64,000 nucleotides of DNA from Sepiola atlantica (GCA_963556195.1 OY744516.1:29170183-29234182), one strand, 5' to 3'. Shown: positions 1-11,663, numbered from the stretch's first letter. Translations and numbers: made by a program. The notes: generated from the letters alone by a model not told the origin.

Positions 1-953
1 AATTCAATTAAGCAATCATATAACTAAGGTTAAAACATTATAAACATTAGTTTAGTAATATACCAATTTTTTAAATTTTATTATGTTTCATTTTAAATGA
101 CTCATCAATCTTTATTTATTTATTTATTTATTTATTTATTTTTTTTTTTTTTTTTCATTTATTCTCTTCAAATCTAAATTTAAATTCACTGTCAAAGGGA
201 GATAACTTATTCTAAATAATATGTTCAGACCTTAGAAATGAGATTGGAAACTTGAGAAGGAATTTGAGTTGTGAAGTGGATTAGGAACGCAGAAAACATC
301 AAAATTCCATTAAGCAATCATATAACTAAGGCTAAAACATTATAAACATTAGTTTAGTAATATACCAATTTTTTTAAAGTTTTATTATGTTTCATTTTAC
401 ATGACTCATCAATCTTTATTTATTTATTTATTTATTTATTTTATTTTATTTTATTTTTTTCATTTATTCTCTTCAAATCTAAATTTAAATTTACTGTCAA
501 AGGGAGATAACTTATTCTAAATAATATATTCAGACTTTAGAAATGAGATTGGAAACTCAAGTCTGAATATATTATTTAGAATAAGTTATCTCCCTTTGAC
601 AGTAAATTTAAATTTAGATTTGAAGAGAATAAATGAAAAAAATAAAATAAAATAAAATAAATAAATAAATAAATAAATAAAGATTGATGAGTCATGTAAA
701 ATGAAACATAATAAAACTTTAAAAAAATTGGTATATTACTAAACTAATGTTTATAATGTTTTAGCCTTAGTTATATGATTGCTTAATGGAATTTTGATGT
801 TTTCTGCGTTCCTAATCCACTTCACAACTCAAATTCCTTCTCAAGTTTCCAATCTCATTTCTAAGGTCTGAACATATTATTTAGAATAAGTTATCTCCCT
901 TTGACAGTGAATTTAAATTTAGATTTGAAGAGAATAAATGAAAAAAAAAAAAA

Positions 954-984
<31 letters not shown>

Positions 985-1095
985 AGATTGATGAGTCATT
1001 TAAAATGAAACATAATAAAATTTAAAAAATTGGTATATTACTAAACTAATGTTTATAATGTTTTAACCTTAGTTATATGATTGCTTAATTGAATT
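1..1095. repeat. Near-perfect palindrome, 537-bp arms, each arm a direct dimer
   Basis: Bases 1-537 reappear as the reverse complement at 559-1095 around a 21-base spacer. The only difference seen is one base at the junction of the TTTA repeat and the T run (7 TTTA + T17 in one arm, 8 TAAA + A13 in the other). Each arm holds two direct copies of a unit with a period of 302 bp (ttaagc at 8 and at 310). There is no coding potential. The left arm runs off the window start. It may be a young inverted duplication or a fold-back assembly artefact. Confidence 0.93.
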
Positions 1096-1424
1096 TTGAC
1101 GTTTTCTGCGTTCCTACTCCCAATTGTTTTCCCCTATAATACGATGATCTGACACCGGTTTTTCCACGTTTTTCCGACCCCCTCGGTCTTCTATTGTTGT
1201 CTTCTGATAATGAAAGTTGTTCTTTCGAAAATTTAAGATTACCCTTTGCCGATCTGTTACTTACCAAAAAAAAAATAAATACTATTTGGTATTTAATCAG
1301 TTTTCGTGAAATTATTAATAAATCGTTTTGAGTTTCACTCTCTCCCTGCGTTTATTGCTTTTCACTTTTCCATCTCACGGCAACCACATCGCATTGCTAT
1401 AGCCTTGGACGACTAATTTACACT

Positions 1425-1464
1425 TACATTTACCAGCAATGCTTCAAGCAAACTACAATCTCCT

Positions 1465-1543
<79 letters not shown>
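1425..1543. repeat. Dispersed repeat E fragment followed by (TA)n
   Basis: The stretch at about 1437-1470 (aatgcttcaagcaaactaca and following bases) matches 59632-59665, where it leads into a longer repeat E copy. Here it runs straight into about 36 TA units at 1471-1543. Between the palindrome and this point (1096-1424) I see nothing interpretable. Confidence 0.6.
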
Positions 1544-1545
<2 letters not shown>

Positions 1546-1689
1546 GGGGTGCGTGTCAGGTTATATTAAAAAGATGGCTTGAACTTATTAGCTTCCGATG
1601 TCTATTTTTTAACTAGGGGGTTTGTCTGGGTCGAAATATGTCATAGCTGAGCTTGACTGACAGTAAATGTGGGGGCGGAGTGCGGATGT

Positions 1690-1850
1690 CTGATATAAGT
1701 TATAAAAATATATTTATGGCAATTAAGCTATACATAGGTTTCTGCGTTTCATCCTCGTAGGGAATCATCAAGCTAAAATGCATTGAATCCGTATTACTGG
1801 GTGTTTTATATATACACGTTGTGTTTAGTCTAGCTCGTTATTTTAACACG
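1690..1850 (-). mobile_element. Family A (Penelope-associated) repeat, inverted copy
   Basis: Read on the minus strand this matches the repeat at 2225-2330 and 21650-21760: a tatataaaacaccc stretch, a hammerhead-like core, then ttgccataaatatat. It lies head-to-head with the copy at 2140-2432. Family A copies are read as 3' or pseudo-LTR parts of a Penelope-like element because one lies about 230 bp after a GIY-YIG coding fragment at 20905-21371. This copy is diverged, and its outer boundary towards 1543 is unclear. Confidence 0.6.
1719..1781 (-). ncRNA. Degenerate type I hammerhead ribozyme (family A)
   Basis: On the minus strand the 5' stem I strand GCATTTTAGC (1772-1781) is followed by TTGATGA, a mutated form of the CUGANGA box, then a short stem II, GAAA (1747-1750) and the 3' stem I strand GCTTAATTGC (1719-1728). 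The stem I strands still pair in 8 of 10 positions. The first core base is C-to-T and stem III is weakened, so this copy is probably inactive. Confidence 0.5.
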
Positions 1851-2139
1851 TGCGTGCTTAGATTATTTTTCTATCTTTGGTGTTGATTTAGTTTAGTTTT
1901 TTATTTAATTGTTCTATTTTATTTTATTGTTGTCTTAAATTAAAGTTTATTCTGTATATACAGTTGTTTGCTATTTAATTTCTACAATTGTATAGGTGTA
2001 TGGGGGTCTTTAATCTTACGAATTTCAAATCTCTACTTGTACTAGCCTGTCGTACTATTTTCCTTCTAAAAATAAGGTCACCTATTAATTCGACACATTC
2101 ACAAAATAGTGCGTCACACCTATACAGACCAAACTAAAG

Positions 2140-2428
2140 TCAGCCTAACCTTTGTTTAATGAAAGTCCTGTTATTGGCTAATCAAGGCCAATTAATCTGA
2201 TTGGTTAGCTAGCTAAACAAAACACCACGAGTATATATAAAACACCCGGTAACACGAGATCCATGCATTTTAGTCTGACGATTCACTACATGGATGAAAC
2301 GCGGAAGCCTCTGTGTAGCTTAATTGCCATAAATACCTAACTCTACTCACGTATTGAGCACTGTTGAAGTAAATACTGAAAATCGATACATAAAATGTTA
2401 TATCTCCTTATAACATTTTTGTTGATAA

Positions 2429-2432
<4 letters not shown>
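2140..2432 (+). mobile_element. Family A (Penelope-associated) repeat copy
   Basis: It shares with 21590-21880 and 36127-36378 the order ttggcta, tctgattggt, gctagc, tatataaaacacccgg, hammerhead core, gccataaata, cctaactctactcacgta, gtaaatactgaaaat, and atatctccttata. Like the other copies it ends next to (TA)n. It has no coding region of its own. The tatataaaa motif about 30 bp before the ribozyme could be a TATA box, but that is inference. Confidence 0.7.
2265..2327 (+). ncRNA. Type I hammerhead ribozyme candidate (family A)
   Basis: The 5' stem I strand GCATTTTAGT (2265-2274) leads into CTGACGA (2275-2281), a short imperfect stem II, GAAA (2296-2299), a possible stem III ACGC/GTGT, a predicted cleavage after A2317 (GUA), and the 3' stem I strand GCTTAATTGC (2318-2327). 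Compared with the copy at 21685, the two innermost stem I pairs changed from C-G and G-U to U-G and G-C, so pairing is kept. Stem II is weak and its first pair is U-U, which lowers confidence in activity. Confidence 0.65.

Positions 2433-2490
<58 letters not shown>
2433..2490. repeat. (TA)n followed by (TG)n
   Basis: A TA run at the 3' end of the family A copy continues into a short TG run. Confidence 0.95.
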
Positions 2491-2491
<1 letters not shown>

Positions 2492-3120
2492 AATGTATCC
2501 TGTTATATATGGCGTGTGTGTTACAAGCTGTGATATTTTACTGTACAGAAATCATTTTATATCGTAAATGGACGCATTGAAAGCCTCTAATGCAATTACA
2601 TGCTTTTTCTCAACGTGTGCTATTCCAATGTTATGACCAATAAGATTAAACATAAAATTTCATGTATTTATTTTCAGGACGTTATTTATTACATCAATCT
2701 TATCGAAGAAGTCGCTCGCTTTTTGTTCTCTTAACCAAAAACATCATTTAAACAAATAATTATTTCCTTCGATAAAATGCATTATTAAACTTGCAATCGT
2801 TTTATTCTTTAAATCATTCCGTGGTTATTTATTTGTCAATCCCGAATTTTAAGTGACAACTTTTTTCCGGACATTTTCTGACGTCGTAATTTACTATATC
2901 GATGGTAATCACTTTCAACGTAAAGCAGGCACATTTTAACACCCAACCCTGGGGTTTCAATCGAAAATTCTCATTCGAAAAAAATAGGATCAATATTGTA
3001 TATTTCGTAGCAGTAAAAAATCTTTAAAATTCAAGAGTAGATACGAATTCGCAGTTATTGAATTGAGTAGTCAGTGATCAACTGTATGACCAGTTGACCT
3101 TTTTTTATTTTCATTTACTG
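2491..3120. other. AT-rich stretch, no feature seen
   Basis: No ORF, repeat match or structured element was recognised here. Confidence 0.4.
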
Positions 3121-3129
3121 ATGGATCCC

Positions 3130-3800
3130 CACTTATCAAGGTTCAGGGATCACTCAAGAATAAGGATTAAAGGGATTACTGGTTGAACAATGATCGCCGT
3201 CATGGGAAGATTAGAAAGAGTGGATGGAATAGACAGAAAATTACCTCTGGTCCATTAATGATGGTTGGGATAGAGGTCTTGCATGTGTTCAGGAAGTTGT
3301 TTTTTTTCAAACTCAAGACTCTGATCTGCCACTCTAGATTTAATGGATTGGGAATAGAACTCTTTAGCGTTCTCTATAACACTTTTGCATTTGCTTACAG
3401 TAAGCAATATTTTCATGTTAAATATTGGAGCATTTAATTCTACATCTCCCAATACACCAGATCCCCAGTAAGCGAGCTTAATAATCTCTGGGGAAAGAAT
3501 TATTTTTTTCTGTCCTGGTTGATTGTGATGGAGTAACCTGGACAATGCCCAGGTGGATTTTTCTGGCATTTGGTTTAACGGTGCTGGATGATGTTGGGTG
3601 CTTTGGCAGTGTGATTACGCTTCCTCTGTGGTCGAAAATGCGGTATGATTGACGGGGTATGATCATGGAGTCAGTTATAACCGCATATAAAGAGTAGATA
3701 ATTGATCGGTCAGCTGAATCCTGAGTATTTAACGTATAGAGCAAATACTTAAGTATAAAGAAGAACAAAAAAAGTAAGACATACTGGACAACAGGCAAAA
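3130..3800 (-). pseudogene. Degenerate Ty3/gypsy-like pol fragment (protease-RT linker)
   Basis: Two overlapping minus-strand frames (3478-3798 and 3255-3569) and a third frame further down read in order as degraded gypsy pol sequence: a TVKPNARKIHLGIVQV segment, a segment ending LPEHMQDLY, and a SHDGD segment. Many invertebrate gypsy polyproteins have a similar LPxHLQDLY...DGDLG linker just before the reverse transcriptase. The frames shift at least twice and carry stops, and no protease or RT motif survives. It could instead be chance, since the match relies on short motifs. Confidence 0.35.
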
Positions 3801-3954
3801 GTAATAAAATTAACTGTAAAACAAAAGAGTGGAATAGTCCATTATAGATAATAGGGAATATTACAACAAGTATTAATGCTACTAGTAAAAATATTCGACA
3901 AGAGGGAGCATATTTTTACTAGTGTAAATAACGAACGAGAATATACTACACTGC

Positions 3955-4250
3955 TCTCCATATGTGTAGGTAACGCCCGGGAGGATGGTATAATTATAAC
4001 AGAATAGATATGACACTACCCTACAGAAAAGGATATAGTAATGCATTGGAGGGTGGTATCATTATAACGGAACATCTGCTACACTACCTCCCCCCCCAAA
4101 AAAAAAAATAGGAAAAGGAAATCCTGGGAAGATTGAATCATGACCACAGTACAGATACTATACTACTCCTCGCCTAAAAAAGGGAGGAGGTAATGCCTGT
4201 AAGGATGATATCGTAACAATAAAACATATACTACAGTACCCCCCATCCAA
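3955..4250. repeat. Tandem repeat with units of about 60-70 bp (satellite G)
   Basis: About four or five diverged units share ggtaa-gcc-ggaggatggtat, then atnataac-gaacat, then actacacta-cccc. The same units recur at 41605-41800, and both arrays are followed by a catagtacattagt-like stretch, so array and flank spread together. C and A homopolymers at about 4089-4109 interrupt the array. Confidence 0.65.
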
Positions 4251-4639
4251 GTGATCATTCAAACATAGTACATTAGTCTGAGATTTTATAATAAACTGAA
4301 TTTAGCATTAAAATAATTATTATTGTTTTAGTATCAGAGAGACAGATACAAACTTTGCTTTAGTTATAAATTAAACCTGTAGCTGGGTAGAAAAGGATAA
4401 AGATAGAGAGAAAGGAAAGAAAGAAATATATCGAAAGCAGAGAGAGACTAATTAGGAATTTTGTATTTTTCTTAAATTCACTCACCTTTTCCTTATTCCA
4501 ACAATCGAACCTGGGCTAAACGGGTCACATTTTTCTAATAGTTTTGCAGATCAAAGACAATACAAATATTTTCGAAAATATGTAAACTGCTGACTAGTTT
4601 ATGACGAACAGAATAAGATTTAAGTGTTTATCCATAAAT

Positions 4640-4860
4640 AAGTATGTCGACTGTTCATTGGCTACTACATCGAGAAGTAAGAAAGGGGTCTGCTTCTTTT
4701 CTCTTGATTACTCTACTTACTTTTTAGCCTCACCTTATAAAGCTGTGTGTTTAGCTAGGAGGCTTCAAGTACCATTTTGTAACTCAACCGAGGATCGAAC
4801 CCTGGGCTCACGGTCCATTAGCGAAGACTCTAACTGTTGTCTCAAATATGTCTGCTAAAG
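4640..4860 (-). mobile_element. tRNA-headed SINE (degenerate)
   Basis: The minus strand carries a tRNA-like head: agttagagtcttcgctaatg resembling an A-box region, then cccagggttcgatcctcgg, whose GGTTCGATCC fits the Pol III B box. A non-tRNA body follows through agcctcctagctaaacac. No target-site duplication or tail was identified. The fold lacks a clean acceptor stem, so it is read as a SINE rather than a tRNA gene. Confidence 0.6.
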
Positions 4861-4959
4861 GCACTAAAGACAGAGGGAAATATGCAAAGGAATATTAGCG
4901 ATACACCAGGATTAAGCAAAGTAAAAAACGAAGAAACTTTACCTCTATTTGTATATGAG

Positions 4960-5722
4960 ATTTTATGAGGAAGTTTAGGTTTGATTATCAGGAGCAGTTA
5001 AGGATTTAATTATAATGAGCAGCCAAGGGTTTGGTTATCAGAGGCAGCTAAGGGTTTGGTTATCAGAGGCAGCTAAGGGTTTTGTTATCAGGGGTAGCTA
5101 AGGGTTTTGTTATCAGGGGCAGCTAAGAGTTTGGTTATCAGGGGCAGCTAAGGGTTTGGTTATCAGGGGCAGCTAAGGGTTTGGTTATCAGAGGCAGCTA
5201 AGGGTTTGGTTATCAGGGGCAGCTAAGAGTTTGGTTATCAGAGGTAGCTAAGGGTTTTGTTATCAGGGGCAGCTAAGAGTTTGGTTATCAGGGGCAGCTA
5301 AGGGTTTGGTTATCAGAGGCAGCTAAGGGTTTTGTTATCAGGGGCGGCTAAGAGTTTTGTCATCAGGAGCAGCTATGGTTTGATTATCAGGGACAATTAA
5401 GGATTTAATTATAATGAAGAACTAAGGGTTTTATTATCAGAGGCAACTAAGAGTTTGGTTATCAGGGGTAGCTAAGAGCTTGGTTATCAGGGGCAGCTAA
5501 GAGCTTGGTTATCAGTGGCAGCTAAGAGTTTTGTCATCAGGAGCAGCTATGGTTTGATTATCAGGGACAATTAAGGATTTAATTATAATGAGCAGCTAAG
5601 GGTTTGGTTATCAAAGACAGCTAAGGGTTTTGTTATCAGGGCAGCTAAGGGTTTGTTTATCAAGGGCAGCTAAAAGTGTTGTCATCAGGAGCAGCTATGG
5701 TTTGATTATCAGGAGCAGCGTG
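4960..5722. repeat. 25-bp minisatellite with higher-order blocks
   Basis: About 29 units follow the pattern ggcagctaagggtttggtta tcaga with a 25-bp period (5043 to 5068). A variant block with gcagctatggtttgattatc, ggacaattaaggatttaatt and ataatga recurs near 5362 and 5536 (partly at 4995 and 5690), giving a higher-order period of about 174 bp. Stops occur in the frames, so it is not coding. Confidence 0.9.
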
Positions 5723-6168
5723 TGTTACTCTGTATCTAATTAGATATAACGCCAATTGTTCTTTTATAATATTGATTCTATTTGGAATTATTTATCCAAA
5801 TCTATTTATTCTTATTTTTATATGCGAATGAATATTTATATGAAATAGCGAAATAAAAGCAATTACTCCTTATGAATGGATCTTTGATTTTCCTACATTT
5901 ACCATCCAGACGACTACGGGACTGTGGTTGAAAAGAAAAGAAATAAAACTATTTTCAACACAAGTGATCGGCCACCTCTGTGAAAAACCGAAGAATAAGT
6001 AGCATTGTCCAATGTTCATTCCCATTCAACAAACGAATACGCAAATTCTCCTCAAATAGTTGATCAGCTGAAAGCGGAAGTTCTTGGTCAAAAATTAATT
6101 TCTTTCATCTATTGTCAGATCTCAATTACTTCGAGGCGTCGTTCTGACATCTGCATAATCTTTCAATA
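5723..6168. other. No feature seen
   Basis: AT-rich sequence between the minisatellite and a CT microsatellite. The open frame at 6005-6334 is mostly microsatellite translation and is not considered a gene. Confidence 0.4.
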
Positions 6169-6205
6169 TATCACTCACTCACTCACTCACTCTCTCTGTC
6201 TTCTA

Positions 6206-6275
<70 letters not shown>

Positions 6276-6282
6276 ACAATCC
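6169..6282. repeat. (CACT)n then (CT)n microsatellite
   Basis: Short CACT repeats pass into CT repeats broken by occasional TTT. Confidence 0.95.
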
Positions 6283-6396
6283 TTATATACGTCCGATTAC
6301 TTCCGGGTCGGATTGCAACAATTGTTCATTTTAATTACAGCAATAAATTTATTCGAAGTATTATTTAAATCTTTCTGATTTTTCTTTTCTTCCTAA

Positions 6397-6476
<80 letters not shown>

Positions 6477-6480
6477 TATT
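6397..6480. repeat. (TA)n microsatellite
   Basis: About 38 TA units followed by a short catatatatt end. Confidence 0.97.
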
Positions 6481-6825
6481 AATGTAATCGATACACCTAG
6501 CCACAATGATGTGTTGTGAAACAACTAAACAGCTTTCTGCGGATGACTATATTTTATACGTATAACAGCTTCTCTATAGGTGCAACACTCTGGTGGAACA
6601 ATGATGGTGTCCTCTTAGCGTAACACAATAGTATTCTGCAAAGAGCATTGAGTCCTCTAGGTTATTAGTATCGCAAAATATAAAAAACGAATGGATTTAT
6701 TAATGACAGCATGGAACTTATGTAATAATAGATATCTAACATTTTGTAAAATAATAGATTACATTAGGTAGTTTATAATTCGTTTATATATATAAGCATT
6801 GACATTACCTTCATTTCGCATTGTC

Positions 6826-6948
6826 AGATCTCATTAGGAAAGAAATCTTATCTTTCACTTAGGTGTTTATATTGAGAAAGAGCTTTCTCAATACAAACAC
6901 CGAAGTGGAAGATAAGATTTTTTGCGCCTGGTGAGATCTTAATTTCAA
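6826..6948. repeat. Imperfect hairpin, arms of about 57 bp
   Basis: The left arm (agatctcattagg ... ttatattgagaaag) pairs with the right arm (ctttctcaatacaaacaccg ... ctggtgagatct) around a 3-base loop. Arms differ at roughly 9 sites plus small indels. It resembles a small fold-back element. No target-site duplication was identified. Confidence 0.85.
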
Positions 6949-7107
6949 ATAACTAAAGATCGTAACATCGATATGCCAGTGTAGCGGCTTTTGTACACGT
7001 CTGTATAAAATAAAAATATAAATAGGTGTATTTACTATTGAACACAATTATATAAACCTGATTGAAATTCTTTAGATTTTTGTTCTGTAGATGTTTACCT
7101 AACCTGG

Positions 7108-7182
<75 letters not shown>
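7108..7182. repeat. (TA)n microsatellite
   Basis: About 36 TA units. Confidence 0.97.
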
Positions 7183-7184
<2 letters not shown>

Positions 7185-8280
7185 ACTGCATATTTCCATA
7201 TCGAAAACTTGTGACATAAGGCAATTAAAGTTTCATCCTTTTCCGAACTTAGGCTAAGATCAACCAAAACATGATTATACTCCCCACCTCAATTATTGTT
7301 GTCAATAACCGGAGGCATTCGGTACCCATAGGGGTGATGCTCAAATCATGTAGTGTTGACAGCTGTCGGCAGCGGCTGTGTGTGGGGCATGTGGGTAAAC
7401 TACCACGAGTGGCTTTTGTTCTTTTTCTCTCTTTCCTTTTGTTCATCCATTCTTTTTGTTGAACACTTTTTGCGTCACAGAAGAATACTGCTTTACCCAG
7501 CACCGACGATTCCAGTTTTATGTTTTTTTAAATGCAGTGAAAATATAAATGCTATTTTTATACATTTTTCATTTATTCATATATGTTTATCAAGTGTCTA
7601 ATGTCCAGATGGTACTGTCCCTTTAACCGAAATTAAGTTAGTTTAATTCATTCTCTGCGAGAATTAATGACTAACGCCTATTGCAACTATTTTCCCGTTT
7701 AGCCAGACAGCAGACAGCACTTTTTGGAGGATCTAAAGACAACGTGGTTTCAACACAATCGTCAACCGCTGCTCCGAACTTAAATGTGTCTATCGTATTC
7801 CACTATATTGTGGCGCTGTGTCATGAAGATAATATTATCTGTCTGCACAGCCACACAAAGATGCACTCATCGGGCCACGATAATAGCGCAAAGTAGGTGA
7901 AAGGTATGCACAGTTAAAAGCACTACCCACAATTTGCGAAATGGTGAGCCATTTATGGCTGTAGTATTTAATATTTTAATAACTCGACTTCCTCTAAGTT
8001 GTTACGAATCTGAAGCTGCATTAGATTCGTAGCTTCATAAAGGAACGTGTTATGGAAATCTAGACACGCATACTATGAATAATTGTAAGAAGTTTTATTC
8101 GAATATTGTGTTCCTGAATTACGCAGAAATGGAGGCGTATAATGATATTTGATGATTTTTTTTACCTTTATTCACCTAAACCAGGCAATATTGCCATGGA
8201 AACGTAAAAGGCTACTATAAGAGTCAGATTTATATAGGGATCCATGGATGGAGAGATGAGCAACAAGATGTTTGTTCACA
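7183..8280. other. No feature seen
   Basis: Several short open frames lie here (for example 7249-7503 and 7681-7896) with no recognisable motif on either strand. I do not call them genes. Confidence 0.4.
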
Positions 8281-8286
8281 TTACAT

Positions 8287-8604
8287 TTAAATTTTTGCAT
8301 GTTGATTCGATCGGGAAAACATGGATTCAGGAGGTAATTCTAAAGACAAACGCTCCGAGCAGAAAAAAGCTATCAGAGTAGAAAAACTTCTACGGTGAAG
8401 GGGTGAGAGTTTACTGCTAATCAGTTGAGTCGGGGCATTAACGTTAGGGGGTGCAAGTGCAGTAAGCTCATTCGAGCACCTTCTGTGGAAATACTTGTAA
8501 AACAAGCAAAAGAGTATAACACCACGGAAGTGCGATAGAGGCCTCAGCGTGGCAGACAGTTCGGTATCTATTAGGTTATAAACTCTTTTGTGCAACCTTT
8601 CCAA
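8287..8604 (-). pseudogene. C-terminal tail of a CR1/jockey-like non-LTR reverse transcriptase
   Basis: The 105-residue frame has the order typical of the region after the RT thumb in CR1/jockey-like elements: a KRVYNLID motif, PLSHFRG, LFYKYFHRRCSNEL, and a LELPPESMF segment near the end. The same motif order occurs at 57830-58420 and 60955-61575. No RT core is left, so this is a 5'-truncated copy. The start codon is arbitrary, since the frame is a protein fragment. Confidence 0.65.
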
Positions 8605-8789
8605 AGAGAGGCTAATGGCTGGTTAAGTCTCATGTCTGTAAACCACACAGTAAACTACTAGTTATCTAACTCCTAAAATAATATATTAATTAGTTTCAAG
8701 CATAAAAATTGGTTCCGTCTTTCCCTGTTTGTCCCGACACTGTTTCCAGTCGTCCTAGGATTCTCATTGTCACTGTACTCAAGCAATGC

Positions 8790-9208
8790 AGGATCAGAAT
8801 TTACGGGGGCTCCGCTGAAAGGCTGTCCGAACTTGCTCAACTGCATCTTCTGAAGTTGAAGGGCGACCTGTTCGCTTACTTGGGCACAAACACCCATCTT
8901 TCACAAATTTAGCATGCCATCTGACAATGGATTTCCTTTCAGGGGCTTCTTTTTTAAATTTCCTGCGAAATGCACGCTGAACACATGTCCACGATTCAGT
9001 CTTTGCAAATTGGAGGACGCAAAATGCCTTGTCTTGTTTAGAGAACGCCATTACTGCACCTGGAAAGATAACACGAAAATCATTAGTATGACCAAAAACT
9101 TGATTAAGCAAGCTTTAAAATGGCACCAGTTTCATTTTTCTACCTGGAATAGTTCATGAGATATACGCATTTGTAATGTTCCCAAGACTTTTGAAACACT
9201 CTGTATAT
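8790..9208 (-). mobile_element. Truncated Tc1/mariner-superfamily element, terminal repeat plus transposase N-terminus
   Basis: On the minus strand it starts with a terminal-repeat-like tacagagtgtttcaaaagtc (about 9189-9208). A coding start at about 9048 (MAFSKQDK) opens a helix-turn-helix region: QFAKTESWTCVQRAFRRKF, then KSIVRWHAKF, KRTGRPSTSEDAVEQV. This order is typical of the DNA-binding N-terminus of mariner-like transposases in invertebrates. After residue 105 of the open frame homology stops near 8790, so the DDE catalytic domain is missing and the element is dead. Confidence 0.7.
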
Positions 9209-10150
9209 ACAAAATATATATTTTAGCTTTATCAAGTAACAGGTTATAGCAATACAGCTAGTACTTACGCAACCTATACTTCACTATAGATTAATCACGC
9301 AAGCACTTTTACATGTATATATTCATTGTCTATCGAAACTGTACGGAAGAAAAAAAAATTACCATACAATACCAAACTTTCTCTGCATGGTCTTATTTGA
9401 TATTCATATAAAATGTAAAATCAACCTACTCTAAAGTGAACGTATGTGCACGTTTACCTTTATTTGTGTGTTCTATGCATGCATATGTGTAACACGATGG
9501 GTGAGGAGATAGGATACAATGACGAAACTTTTTCTTCAAAAATTATTAAACCTTAATTGTGTTAAGAAATTTGATGACGTCAGTTAAGAACCAATATCCA
9601 TTATGGTTTATAAATATTTTGTCAGCAAATGAATTCTAGTGTGTATCTGTAAAATTCCGACCAGAAAATATACTTTGCGGAAACAAGGAAATATACGTGA
9701 GGAATTTATATAACGAAAGCGACATAGATAAATAGACATGCAGATAGAACCAAAAGCACGAAGAAAAAGTGAGTAGAGTTGTGTAGAAAGAAGTTTACGT
9801 TAAACCAGGTACACACACATATTTACACGCACGCATAGAGTAACTAGCGGCTGTTGGAGTTCCAGTTTGACTACTACAGCAACAAGAAACTGGCGACCAA
9901 ATTTTGAAAACGTTTAAAACGAAAAATATAATAATTATACGTGTTTTTGTGTCTTTGCGTCTTGCTAAGGAATAAACTACAACAACAAACAGCAGCAGGA
10001 GGATATGCGTATCGGACGAAACAAACTGTTATCTCGTTTCGACTCTCTTTAAGAAAGTGAAGGAACTAAGTTACCCCCTTCTTCTATGTGACATGCTATC
10101 GCACATCAGCATGCGTGTGCCTTAAAGTATGCGCGTGTAATGTGTGTGTA
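9209..10150. other. No feature seen
   Basis: Low-complexity to ordinary AT-rich sequence with no supported gene or repeat match. Confidence 0.4.
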
Positions 10151-10151
10151 T

Positions 10152-10545
10152 ATACAGGGTGGGCCAAAATAAGGGTCCTATCTTTAAATTTGAATAACTT
10201 GAATTTGAATAACTTCCACAAAATAAAAGTTAAACTCACCAAACTTTATGTGTGTGTAGACTGACCCTTCCGAGATTTTTTGAAATAAACAAAACAAATT
10301 TTAGCCGAAAAACACTTCTTAAAACTTACAAAAACTAAAGTATTGTTTTTTACACTGTTTTGAGTTTTTTAAGCAAAAATAATGTTTTCTAAATGAGGGT
10401 ACGTTCCTTAGGGCTAATACGGCTCATGCTTGCTTCGGAAGGGGTCCTTTACTTATTCTAAAAAAAAAAATTAAAAAAATCAATAAATAAAAAAGTTATG
10501 AATTTTTAAAAATAGGACCCTTATTTTTGCCCACCCTGTATATAA
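10152..10545. mobile_element. Tc1/mariner-type MITE, about 390 bp
   Basis: Termini are inverted: acagggtgggccaaaataag and following ggtcctat at the left (10155-10182), and the complementary ataggaccc ... ttgcccaccctgt at the right (about 10514-10541). Both sit in TATA, consistent with TA target duplication. The interior has no ORF. An 18-base stretch near the left terminus, gaataacttgaatttgaata, repeats itself. It is a non-autonomous element, presumably mobilised by a mariner-like transposase. Confidence 0.88.
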
Positions 10546-11660
10546 CACAGAAACACTTTGATCTTATGAACTAATTTTGTTGAACAATTTTAATCTAAGT
10601 ATTTTAATGAGTTTTACCTCTTTTATCGATTTTATGCATAAACAATTATTATTTGAGTATTACGAAATAGAAATCAAATATTTTATTTAATTCATTGTTC
10701 ATTTTCTTACACAGGAGTCTACTAATTATGACTTTCGAAGTGTGTTTGAAAATTGAACAATAATTAATGTTTGTACAACTTACAGTGAGGTTGGACAATG
10801 ATGAACCAAAGTTTTGCAATATTTGTATACATGGGAGTTTGTGACGCGTATATCACGTGACCGAAGCAGTCCAGACCGTATCTAATTACGTGTTGTGGTT
10901 TGTAGTATCGAGATAATTTGTTCGCTGGCACGTTGAGCATTGTGTCTCTAGATGTAAATCCCCTGTGGCTGTAATTAGGTCACAATGGTGGTTCAAACTT
11001 CAGAAGGAACTCCTCTTCAATCAACACCGTAATAAACACTGACAAATCCTTCACGAACGCTTACTCTCAGATGTTCCAAATTTGACTTCCCGTCTTCTTT
11101 GTATATGTATTTTGAGAGACAGATGTTCTATACACATGAAAATTCATTCTACCTATAAATATCTGAACTCGTGAACACAAGTTTTTTTCTTCACTAGAAA
11201 AACGGGTGTCCGACACGCGAAACATCTCATGCGCTTTGAAACTGTTAATTTTTCGTTTTTTTTTTGTCTCTATTGATACAGATCAACGTGCAATTCATGA
11301 ACGTATGCTATATGAGTTTTACCTTCAACATAATGCCGCAATTGTTGCATATACTGTCTCGACTGTCGTTTTCGACATTTTTTGTCCACAATGTGCTCAT
11401 CATGATGCTATCGTTGTTGACAGCACACGTATTCTCTGCCGACGAGATCATACAACAAAAATGTAATGACGGTGTAATTTCTTTATTTAAACCTTGCCAA
11501 TATGGGAATCATTCCATGAACTATCATGTAAAACTGCCGTCCTGTTCGTAGCCCCAACGAGTGTTTCATTACACATCTGTTTTATATATGTGATCTGACT
11601 GAAAAGGAAGCTGAATGAATTAGTTGAAAAATAGGGGAATATGGTCTTTATTGATAAAAA
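10546..11660. other. No feature seen
   Basis: Overlapping open frames at 11206-11551 show no recognisable domain; I do not support a gene here. Confidence 0.4.
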
Positions 11661-11663
11661 CCA

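Noticed and set aside
6005..6334. 109-residue frame
   Set aside because: Half is (CT)n translation and the rest has no domain.
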